DNA of 64,000 bases, taken from positions 62,001 through 126,000 of the forward strand of contig JAYMTJ010000016.1 of assembly GCA_036897525.1 (NCBI GenBank). The letters run 5' to 3'. Origin of the DNA: Pelargonium x hortorum. Its lineage: Eukaryota > Streptophyta > Magnoliopsida > Geraniales > Geraniaceae. Made by a program: the position numbers and the translations under genes. Positions 51,546 through 62,262 of the stretch are shown here, piece by piece (position 1 is the stretch's first letter; the number at the start of each line of letters is the position of its first letter). The notes under the pieces are model-generated. The model was given only the letters and a program-made list of their open reading frames with translations, was not told where the DNA came from and made no database searches.

Positions 51546-53929
51546 AGAACTAAACCCTTATTCATTCGGAGCTGTTTTCTGCAGCCCTTATTGCTTCTTA
51601 ATAGCAGGACTTCGGATCTTGTCGAAAGCAAGGTAATTAATTGAATTTATTGGGAAGTCAACTAATAACGAGTAACTCTCTTAAAGGAATAATCTAATAG
51701 AGTTTAGGAAGTCTCTGTTATATATAGGCGTGGCACTTGAACTCCAGGTCAAGGGTTCTGTAGCTTTTTATGTGGTGAAAATAGGTACCTATTATCTTAC
51801 TCAACCCTTATTATAAACTTCTAAACTAATAAAGGAACTCTTAACTCTAAGCAAGCTTACCTAAAGACCAGATCGATCTTAAACAAGGGAAAGTACCCAA
51901 CCATTACCCGCGATCCCGACTCTTTGTAATGCCCAAGACCTGCTATACTCGTATACAGAAAGAAACTAAGAGTCATTTTATTTTAATATTTGAAACAAAT
52001 AAGGGTTAAGGAAGCTCCACGTTTTTTTTTCGTGAAAACCCTTACACTCTAAGACTCGCATCAAAAGAGAAAAGAACAACCTCTTTCACTCACTTCTAGC
52101 TCATTTGGACTCCCGGCTTATCCCTTAGCTCTAGCTTGCCTTTACTAGAAATGGATTACCTCAGTATACTTCCCAATTATAGGGATTTGGAAACTTGTTA
52201 TTAGAGGAGCACTTGTAATATCAAAGACTAACTCTAACAGACCTGTAAAATGACTTTGCTTTAGTATATTTTAGGTTAAGAAACTCTTCCTATTTTCTTA
52301 GACTTTTCCTTTCTTCCTAAGCAATGACTCTTCGTTAACTAAATCCCTGAAAAGCAAAGTCTTCTATCTTGCAAACCCTATACATTATTTTGGAAACTGT
52401 TTTTTTTACTACTTGAATTCTTAGAGCCTTCCAAGCTGCGATATTCGTTTACATTTATGAATTCCTTACAGAAATACCTGACGAAGAAGAGCTCCCTTTA
52501 TATTTATATTGGAATTCATACCTTCCTTTCTGCCTTTAACTGAGAGTATGAATGCTTAGGAGTTTTTGAGTCTTAAGAAGATAGTTCTTTTTTAAGACTA
52601 AGATAGGTTAAAGCAGGTATCGAGAGTAAGGCTTTCAAGTTCAAGCAAGATAAATCTTGCCTAACTAAGCAGAAAAGTATGGAACATGGTATTTTGAAGT
52701 TGGTGCTGCTGTGAGGTTAATTATACTAAGACTATCATGCATTACCCTTCTTCAGATGCTGTCAGTCAGGCACAACAACTATCCTATATTCTACTTATAA
52801 GGCTCTAACCTCTCCAAAGTAATAACAAAAGACAAGAGCAAGTTTACCTTATACTAAATATCTAATACACTCTATAACAACTACTAGACCTACACTTTAA
52901 TTATTTATCTAATTAAGTACCAACTACTCACTCTATAACTAAAATACACTATAGAATAAATAGACTATTACTTACATATAATACGAAGACTTCTTCCTTG
53001 TACTACTAAAAGTTCCTAATAAGAAGAGTCTAGCTACAAAGACTGAGATAAGCTTCTAAGGTTAGCATTTATGCTTTCTAGATATTAGCCCAACTAGGAG
53101 TTAACCCTTCATTTAGTAAGGACATGGGGGTAATGGAGCACTGGTTTTGTATTGCTGGTGAGTTCAAGTTCCTTGTTACCGAAGTCAGGAAGAAATCTTT
53201 CTAAAGGCCAGAAGGTGAGGGCCCAATAAGGCAAAAGACGGACTAAAGGAATTGACTAATGAATAGGTAAAATCCAAGTCATTAAGGAGTGAAAGAGAAG
53301 GGAGGCAATTGCAGACTTGGGTTTGTTTCCGGATTAAATACTAGGAACTTAGATATGGATTCTTATCCCCTTTCTACTTAAACCAAGACTAGGAACTCAT
53401 TTCTAACTTCAATCACTAGATATGGAGGTTCCTATGCACTTTGGATCAACCATTATCCGCTCTTCTCTACTTTCCAGGGAACTTTCTTAGTACATAACTA
53501 TTTATGTTATGAGATTTCTCGCTTGAGTATATGATGTATATAGGACCCTCAATTTATAGAGCAGGAGTTAGACCTGTTACTCTATACGGGCACTTATTTA
53601 CTTTACTTAGTTTGATTCGTAGGTCTAGTTATCTTATAACAGTAATCGTTCTGGGGTTTCTCACTATGAACTTTGTAACATGAATGATTAACAACTCTAT
53701 TTGTAAGTCAATACCAAAAGCCTTAATCATTACACCAAAGCCAACTATTATTTCTATCTCAATATTGGACTTTAACCAACAAATTTACAGCGAATACTTT
53801 AGAGACTACTAATTAAAAGACTTTCTCTTAAATAGTGCACTAACCCGTACCCGCTTGTGCATGTGCCTAATTTAACTACTTGGTTAACGAAACGCGGAAT
53901 CCCTGGGAATATAGATAGGAAACACCAGA
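51546..53929. other. Spacer with two short family A pieces
   Basis: AGCAGGTATCGAGAGTAAGG at about 52612-52631 matches the 12.78 kb copy, and AGTCTAGCTACAAAGA near 53026 is identical to the 38.67 kb piece. A truncated tRNA-like run (GGTAATGGAGCAC, then GAGTTCAAGTTCC five bases too early) lies near 53130-53175. No gene was recognised. Confidence 0.45.
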
Positions 53930-54012
53930 GTCTAGCTTTAAGAGAGGTGTAGCTCTGAAGAAAGTTAAGGTTATAGCTTTCAAGAAGAAACAAGGTATAC
54001 GAAAGAGTTAAG
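53930..54012 (+). repeat. Family A repeat piece
   Basis: AGTCTAGCTTTAAGAGAGG followed by TGTAGCTCTGAAGAAAG carries both family A cores in tandem. In one frame it reads FKRGVALKKVKVIAFKKKQG, echoing KRG-LALKK from the 12.6 kb copy. Confidence 0.55.
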
Positions 54013-55814
54013 TCACACAAAAACGAGTTAAGAGGATGGGTTATTTATATGGTGTATCTGTGCATATTCAGAATTTATGAGTTACCCTCCTTGTTTCAAT
54101 CCTCTGGTGTGAGTAACAACTAAACAAGAGGGATATCCTTTAGACTACTATAACTATATACAGTATACAAGAAATACAATTGACTTTAGAATGTAAAACT
54201 AATCTAATAAAAGAACAGGAATAGCCTATAAGACTATGCTAAGTGGTATACTCTAAAGAATAGGCTACACAAGTACCAGCATCTCTTCTCTTAGAAGAAG
54301 CCAAGAAAAGCTATAAGGTACGGAGTCCTCCATTAGCACCTGGAATTGCAAACCCTGAAATGACCCCTTTAACCAACAATAATACACTAGAACACTAGAA
54401 AAAGCTCCAACGGAACGGGATTTACCGGATTTCTTATACTTCAATTTCTTACCTTCTTTGCTAAAAACCTTGGTTTAGGAATTCTTACTATTTCTAAGAA
54501 ATTAAGGGGCCAGATTCCTTTAATTACCTTAATAAAGTTGGCAATTGAACTTTCCTATCGTTTATCTAATTACAGGGGAATCCCTTTGATTGAGTAGTAT
54601 CGGATAAATCTCTCGAATTTCCCTTGACTTTCTGTAATTGAGCTATTAACGTACTATGAATATAGTTCGAACCCAACCTGAAGTTGTAAGCTAATAGATG
54701 CTTCCAATATACTATGTCAGTCACTTAATATCTTCCTGCTTTGTTAAAAGTGCGCTTTCTTTATCTAACTTCAGCAAAGTATTAAGCATAAAAATTTTGT
54801 TATTATCGAGTTTGGGACCCTACTAGTTCAAAAATTGAAAAGTATTTGGGGAACTTAACCGCTGTAATTCTTTGATACAGTACCAAACAAAGTTAGTTTC
54901 CTGTATAGGTATAGCCCTTTGAACTTAAGGACCTAATTTATAAGAGACCCAGGAAATGCGTTATTGTAGCGATAACTTTTTTATTTTATAGGATAGGGTT
55001 TTAATCCAGTTTTCCAATACAGCAGAGCTTCGTAAATATAAGCCCGTTCTTGTTCAATATTAGGACTCCCGTGGGGTCGAAACTACTGAAGTCTTGCGGC
55101 TTTTAGTATGTGATAAAAGAGACTCCTTATTGATTGATAGCTGCCAGACTCTTGAATAAAAGTCTATTTTCTTTTTTTCGCTATTCTAATTAAAAGGGGC
55201 CCCCGGTCAAAATAAAGGTAGAAGTAGTACGTATTTTTAGTCAGTCTTGGCGCACACTTTAGAGGAATCCTAATAGAGTAAATTGAGTTCGATTTCTTTT
55301 GATTCGGCTCAGCCCCTTGTGTTAATGACGTATTCGGTATTTTTGTCTATTTAGAGAGAGTGTGCAACCCTTATAAAGAAATTGAAACCTCTTGGGATAA
55401 TATTAAAATCCCTATGTGGGCGCATCTTAATTTACTATAGCTCACCCCCGCACTAGACTAGATTTGTAGTACTAAAAAAAGGAATATTCTTCAATTCCAA
55501 GGAAAACTTTACCAGCTCAGAAGAGAGATCGGTTTATATTCAATTTTTTACCAGATAACTTTTAGTTAGAAAACTGGAGCAACAACGAAGTTAAAATGTG
55601 TTTCCTGCTTCGATTAGATACCAAAAAAAGGTTAGGTGTCATAGCACGATATACTTTTTAATTAGAGAGATAACCCTTGCCTTGATCAACTGAAATATTC
55701 ATTATATATAAGACTGTGTTATTTCCGAGTTATGAGTTAAATGCTCCCTATCCAAAGCCCTTCCTTACTGAACTGAAAGGATGTAAAAGCACATTAATTA
55801 ATTTAATTAATAAC
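54013..55814. other. AT-rich spacer
   Basis: Nothing recognised. A minus-strand string TTGGAAGCA, 25 bases, GGGTTCGAAC near 54667-54710 fits tRNA spacing but has no pairing. Confidence 0.45.
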
Positions 55815-55905
55815 TTCCCTAAGTCGAGACTCTCTAACTAAATTTGTGTTCAAACAAATGCCTAAAACCGAAAAGGACATGGGTTCGAATCGTACTATTA
55901 CTAGA
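55815..55905 (+). pseudogene. Class II tRNA-like relic
   Basis: GTCGAGACTC (possible D-arm) is followed by a perfect hairpin, ATTTGT (55842-55847) with ACAAAT (55854-55859) around GTTCAA. Next come CCT-AAAACCGAAA-AGG as a small variable-arm-like stem and the T-arm core ATGGGTTCGAATCGTAC. The order fits a Ser- or Leu-type tRNA. The loop is one base short, the T-stem is only partly paired and no acceptor is seen, so the parent cannot be named. Confidence 0.3.
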
Positions 55906-57030
55906 TTTTAAGGAGTCTATGAGGTAGTAAATAGTTACTATCTTACTAAGACCATAGCACAAAGCAGGATATATTCTTATTCTTTATTCGTACGGGAATT
56001 ACCTTGAATTATACTCTTTAATACTTTGTTGAAATTTTGGAGAGTATTTCATTTTTTTTAATTATAATGATATATTAAAGATAAAGAGGAATCATTTAAG
56101 ATTGAACCTTGGGCATCCCCTCACAAATTGACTACGTTTCACTTTATATGGTTTCGAGAATTATTATCCTACAACTAGTTAAGGAGTTTGTACTGGGGAA
56201 AACCCCGTCTCTTTATAAAGCGATTTTATTATCCTGAAAGCTGGGTGTCTTACTTGAGAATCTTGAATCCCGGAACTCATTGAAATTGAATAAGAGTTTA
56301 AGTTTATGAGAGTTATTTCCTTGATAAGGAGTTTAAGAGAGGTTATCCTCAAGCGGAATTTGAGTCTTATTAGGAACCTTGACTAGGACAAAATATGGGT
56401 ATAAGCAGCTAATAGGATAGCCTAGAATTATAGGCGCTGTGTAATATTAAACCGCATTAAAAAGGGAAAAAATATGGATGGGGTACTCGGTTTTAATTCT
56501 TCATTTCGTAAAAGCACTCTAACGCTAAAGAGAGATCTTTCACTTTCCAGGTTTTTTGTATTATAGCTAGAAGGATCTTAGTTTTCACAATTCCGAAATG
56601 AGTCTCTTTTTTTTAGTAACATGAGTCATTGGAGAACAACAGGAGGGAATCTGGGCCTCCCTATAGGATTAAGTATAAGTTTTTTAAACGAGTACCTAAA
56701 TTAAATGACTTTGGAAGATAGGCAAAGTCCTGACATGTGAAATAGCATTTTTATTCCTTATTCGTACTTAATTAATACGAGTGATCCAGTGCTGATCGAA
56801 ACCTTGGAATCCCCTTTCTAATTTATGGACTAGTCAACTGCAGTTTGATAAAGTAGAACAAATAAAGAGAAGTAATTGTTGTTATTAGATCAGTCTTAAA
56901 TTAAATGTTATAAGCCTAGGCCTTAGGAAACCCGATTTTCTAATTATATGTATAACTCCCCTTTTTAGTTGTAGGTCCGTTCGCCAGAGAGTCCCTTGTA
57001 CGTACGCCTGTGTTTTAAATTACATAATAG

Positions 57031-57113
57031 ATATCCAGCCCGGATTCGAACCTAAGGAATATTTATTTGAAATAAGTTCTTGCTTTAGTCTCAAAACTTC
57101 GGCGATAGTCTAT
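57031..57113 (-). pseudogene. tRNA-like relic, class II-like D-arm
   Basis: The minus strand reads GCCGAAGTTTTGAGACTAAAGC as a D-arm. The anticodon-like arm ACTTA-TTTCAAA-TAAAT keeps four of five pairs and a proper U33, with UCA in the anticodon place. The T-arm TTAGG-TTCGAAT-CCGGG pairs at four of five positions, counting two wobbles. The acceptor strands do not pair. The parent tRNA is unclear: a CAA-type Leu shifted by one base, or Ser, are both possible. Confidence 0.35.
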
Positions 57114-58436
57114 TTTGTACCATTCCTAAAAGGGGCAATCCTAAGAAGAGTTAAATTAAGAATTTTCTTTCCATTGAAACATTGACTTGGGTAGAAACTT
57201 ACCGACATAACTGACTGCACTCAATTTTAAGGTTGAAACTTCTTTTGTGTACCTGAGTTAAAAGAAATTTTACTTTATAGGAGTTCCTTTTAGCTTTTTT
57301 TATACTTTATTCAGATATTGGTCTTACTTAAATTGCCCCGTTTTTGGAGTGAAAATTATTTAACATTACACTCATCATTCGAATTTCTAATCGTGGATTC
57401 CTTTTATGATGAGAGTACTATATTATCCAAATAAATGATAAAGCTTCGGAATTATCTATTAAAAATGGAGTTTGAAGTTTAAGTGTTAGTAATCCATTAC
57501 GCAAGCGACTGCTTAGAGAGATAGTCTAGCTCGCATTCTTCAAAGATTTGATTCACGCCTATCCACATGAGTAGAAATCACCTTGTTCATGTATTTATTT
57601 CAGGAATGTCCATTTAGAAAAAGTAAAGAAATTTGTGTTGTAAACAAGAGCTTTAGGATATAGTTATTCGTAAAAAGGACATAAAGGAATTGCACTAACA
57701 CGGCTAATAGGAATAGAATAAAGAAAGGGCAAGGCATTCGGTAGTAACATAAGTGTTCAAAATTCCTTTGTCTGAAAAAACTTACTCTATGTATTTAGGG
57801 TATCCGGCCAATATTCTATAAACGGTTTTTTTACACATTTCGTGAGAGTTATTCCAGCTCTTTCTTAGCTTGGTTCCGAGCCCTTTTCATATATTAAGCT
57901 TCTTTTGGCAAGCTTGAAATTCTAATTACTCTTTATATTATACCCAAGGCTGGGGTACTCTTTTAGTTAAAAGGCTTTTGGACCGGTATAAGTGCTTTTT
58001 ATACGTGCGTGTGCTTTATTTCGTTGAAGAGTTCCTGTTTACAGGTCTAACTCCGCTGCTTTCTCTAGCCCAATAGCTAGAGGAAGGTCATTATATCCAT
58101 GTATTTCACAAACAAGTGCTTCCATATATATCATCTATCCGTTTATTCTAGTCAAAGTGATTGAAATGAAACCCATACGAGATAGGCTTTAATAATTTAC
58201 AAGCTTATGCTTTTTTTTAGATATTTAAAAAGGTTAAAATACATAAAAAAACCTCATAGCAAAGAGGCTAATTGTACAAAGGGAATTCTGGCTAGGCCAT
58301 AATAGATTGAAATGACAATGAGTATTCTACAACAATTTAGGGCTAACAGTATCCTTACAAAACAAAGCTATAAGCAAAAAACGAGAAGCTCTTTCCATTC
58401 AATGCTGTACTGAAACGCGTCATTCTTTCATTTTAA
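57114..58436. other. AT-rich spacer
   Basis: Nothing recognised. Confidence 0.5.
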
Positions 58437-58528
58437 GATACCAAAAAAGCGTTAGTCAAGAAACTCTCGTGAAATTCTCGCGCTTGAGTAAGAGTGAGGC
58501 ATAGTGTAATTTGTGTATTGTGAAAGGC
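58437..58528. repeat. Family C diverged repeat, copy 2
   Basis: This is the second copy of the repeat at 32769-32860 in the same orientation. The best-kept core is AAAGCGTTAGTCAA with CTTGAGT about 30 bases downstream. Flanks are unrelated, which sets the repeat limits at roughly 90 bases. Confidence 0.65.
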
Positions 58529-60589
58529 AAAATTCTCTACTCTATATATATAGGAGTAGTAGAATAGAAAAGGGGCTTCTCTTTAGCGCTGTATATTGCA
58601 CGACTCACTATAATAAATAGTAAACCGCGCTTACTTACTAAAGAAAAGAGGGGCCTTTATTATCGAAGTGCGCGAACCTCTTTCTTGTATTTTTTTTAAC
58701 AAAGAGGAATCTCCTAACTAGCAGAAGGCTTTTATAACATTCATTAATATACCGGAAAATAAAGAACAAACAGAACTTCTCTGGAAGACTCGGGCATTAT
58801 AAGATTCTTAAACTTGAATTTCGAAAAGCTACTGTACGTAACATAGAGAAGTATTCCTTTTTGTTTTAATATTTGAGAAACACCTAGAGTAACTCCAACA
58901 ATTCTAAGAATCCTTTACCTGTAGAATTAGAAAGAGCTACAAGACATGCTTGCCTAAACTCTCTTAACTCAATGGGAAATACTGGGTACTCTAAGGGTTA
59001 ATGAAAGGTTTTAGTACAACCATGAATTAGAATGATGTTTAGTTAGAATCCTTAACTGTCAAACAGAAGAAACTAATGCAAACAAATTAAGAAGACATTC
59101 ATTTCACTATCTTAAACTTAAACTAGAGAATCAGAAAATCTGTTATCTATCCTATTAGATTAGACTAGAATCAGTAATGAGTACCAATAAGGAAAGGTAA
59201 TGTCCTACCTAAATAATATACCGGAAATTAATAAGCACTTGGGTTTTACCTTATTTATATTCCAATTAATTCTCTTAGCCAAGGAAAGGGAAGGGAAGTC
59301 TCCATATTATAACAATTCTAAAACACCTTTACAGCTTGACAACAACTCGAAAAGGTAATAGAAAACCCTCATAAACTACTACTAAAGCAGTAGCTGCTGC
59401 ACGCAAATTAAAGAATAACTAGTGTGAACTCCTAAAAGGTTATAGTTCTTATTATCCCTTTAGAGGAACCTCCTTTTAAAACCTAAACCCTGGATACTGC
59501 AAAATCGAAAGCACACAAACTCATAAGATTATAAAAGATTGAAAAGACTAAAGGCACAGAACTTGTTTAATGGTGTGCTAAATCTTCTCTTTTTTTTTTG
59601 AACTCTGTATTTAGCTTTTGTGCCTTTTTCAATTGGAAACCTTGAACTTAAAGTCAAGTTTTAGTCTCTATCAAGAAATGTTACGTTTCTATTACTTTTC
59701 AATTCAATAGGAGATATTTATTCTTGCTATTAGCTCTATAAATCTGGCTACTTATATACGTGGGAATGTCAGTTATATGAGATCTTAGTCTAACTACTGC
59801 CGGTATAACAAAAGGGAGAATTCATCAGTCAGTACATTTCTACTGGCAAGAGAATCCCCGGGCTTTTACAAATTCAATTTATCATATTTTTTTTGTTTCA
59901 ACAAAATTAGGAAACGTTCTATGATGCCAAATTATATCCTGTTCCCTTAAGGCTATAAAGAAAGTTTGTTCTATCGCTTAATTGACAACCAAAATAGAAA
60001 GATAAAGATATTCTAGGTTTTTTTTGTTATGATGTATTCCTTTTATAATATTTTGAATTTCTAACTTGAGATGCTACGTTTCATGTTAATTTATTTTATG
60101 ACACCCAATATTTAACGTGAGCTCTCTTTCTTAATTTAATTAAACCTAGTATAGTAGCTGCGGATAGTTTTTCACGAGTCAGAGGTTTAAATAGAAAAAC
60201 CAAACCGAGAAGAAGCACTAATAAATCCCATTTTCGTAGCTGTTTAGGAGCAGCCCGGGTAAGTAGAAGCAAGTAAATGTAAATAAACTTAAGTAAGATA
60301 CGGGCAACTTTAGAAACTCCTTTTTCAGTAGTAACCTTGAGGTGTGAGGAGCTTTATTATATCATACAACCCCTGAATTGATTGGTAGGGTAAAATAAAA
60401 GGTTATAGAGGAGATACTAAGACGCACCTCTGTGACGATAAGGGATCTAAGAAAGACTCATACTTTTGCTTACAAAGGGGTTATATAGAATAGAGTCTTT
60501 TTTTTACTTTATCTATCAATTGTCAATTAAAGAAAAAGAGGACTCTCCTTTATTAAAAAATAGTTAAAGGAAACCGCATTAGACTCTAT
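58529..60589. other. AT-rich spacer
   Basis: Nothing recognised. Confidence 0.5.
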
Positions 60590-62200
60590 TAGAATTAGAA
60601 TAGAAATTCTTTATAACTAGAATTCATAAGTTGATAGCTTGCTTTGGACTTAGGACAGGTACCGGTTAGAACAGGTGAACTTGTTTCACTAGCTATTAGG
60701 ACTGATTCATAAGTTTCCATTCTGGTTATCTATTCTATTCACCTAATTAGTAAGATAGCTTGCTTTCCTTTCTCTCCTAACTAGCATCTCTTGCACCTTC
60801 TTACTAGGATCCTATCTCAGTCAGCACCGATCTAAATTGACAGTCTAGCTTTGAGAGTAGAGTCCTAAGTCTTTACCGAACTCAAATATAAGGAACTTAG
60901 AACCAACCAAGACTAGGGCTTCGCGCCTCGTTCAAACTACCCCGGGAAAGCTACCCTCACAAACGGTCAATTTAGGTCAATAGGGAAAGAGAACTTTCAG
61001 GAGAGTTGATTAGGAAGTACCGGATATTTGCTTAAATCCTTTGGTTTCAAATTGAATAGAAAAGAAATCGAGGTTTTCCGATCTAAGCAGCTGATAGCAG
61101 GTACAGGATAACAGAAACCAGATTATCTCTCATGTTATAGCCAGCTGGCGAAGCACTTATAGAATTTCCTGTTATAGTTAGTGGAATTGAAGGAAGATAA
61201 CAGAATACTGATTATACTCTCTTTATTCTATTTCTTTTGGGAAGGAAAGTTTATCTTGTAGAAAGCATTATTCCGATGCTTTAATAGGATTCCGGTTAAG
61301 TTTAGAGAAGTAGTTAGGAGTTACTTTGTAGCTAAAGATAACATAATCCATCAAATAAAGGAGTTAAAGAAGTAGGTTAATGCGGTTAAAGCTGTTGAAG
61401 ACAGTAAAGAATTGCTGATCTATAAGGATGTTCAAAGAAAGCTAGCAGTAGCAGATGGAAGTGTAGCAGTTGACTGGACAGTTGTTAGGAATAGAGTTCG
61501 GTTAGGAAAATGTCGAAGGTGGAACTAGGCAAAGCTGTTTGTTAATGGATTTAGGTCTAGCTCTGTTGAGTACTTTAGAGAGGATTGTTCTTTGATGAGA
61601 GGAGAGTATATTCTGAGTTAAGAGTAGAGTATGTGGGATATTTACCTTAAGATCTTTAGGCAAGTTGACTTGTTTGTTGCATTGTCTTGCTAATGTAATT
61701 GTTGTAGGTCCAGGAAAGGAGTTAATTGTTCTAATGGAAAGACTGCCTAAGCCAGCTTGTGTTCTTGTATTTGGATTTTCTTGGTAAAGTAAAGGTGTTT
61801 TGTTTAATAAACCAAATTCCTTATTGAATTGAGATAGTTTATATAGTTTAGGTACAACCTTACTAAATGAAATTGGTAGCTTGTAAGCAGAACCGGTCTA
61901 TTTTCTTTTCTTCTTGGTTGAGTATAGTCCTCTGAATCTTAAATCTTTAAAGCACCTCGATAAATAAGTAACTGATTCTATCGGAATTGCAGCTTATAGA
62001 AACCGGGCTGTTGAAAAGCAGTTGCAGCTAGATTCTATTTCTATTGTTCGAGAGTATATTGATTCCTAGGATAAGATAAACTAAAAAGTATTCTTGTCTT
62101 TGGAATAGAATCTGGTGTAGCTAAAGGAGTTAAAGTCTACTAAGATACTCTTCCGTACAGACTATTCCGATCATTGACAAGCTAAAGGAGAAGAGAAAAG
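60590..62200. other. Compositional island with partly open plus-strand frames
   Basis: This stretch has fewer homopolymer runs and looks less AT-rich by eye. One plus-strand frame is open for about 50 codons between stops at 61375-61525 (containing VQRKLAVADGSVAVDWTVV) with further open stretches on both sides in the same frame. A competing frame is open at 61140-61200 (AGEALIEFPVIVSGIEGR). There is no ATG-led gene and no recognised domain. It also carries AGTCTAGCTTTGAGAG (60843), related to family A. Confidence 0.3.
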
Positions 62201-62238
62201 GAATTCCGCTTTATTGATCCAGATATACTTAGTTTTGA

Positions 62239-62257
62239 GCTCTATACCACGGAGCTA
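62239..62257 (-). pseudogene. Isolated tRNA D-arm fragment
   Basis: The minus strand reads TAGCTCCGTGGTATAGAGC, a nearly canonical D-arm with a perfect GCTC/GAGC stem. No anticodon or T-arm follows at the expected distance, and a T-arm-like GGTTCGACTCG lies on the wrong side. It is probably a broken tRNA copy. Confidence 0.3.
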
Positions 62258-62262
62258 CTTTT

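Noticed and set aside
53130-53180. tRNA-like run GGTAATGGAGCAC...GAGTTCAAGTTCC
   Set aside because: The T-arm core comes about five bases too early and neither the T-stem nor the acceptor pairs; mentioned only inside a spacer entry.
61140-61800. Possible long interrupted gene in one plus frame
   Set aside because: Open stretches also occur in a competing frame and stops are about as frequent as elsewhere. No domain is recognised, so it is kept only as a compositional island.
61000-61800. Idea that TAG is a sense codon here
   Set aside because: Reading through TAG lengthens some frames, but TAA also interrupts them. No known protein emerges, and there is no independent evidence for a changed code.
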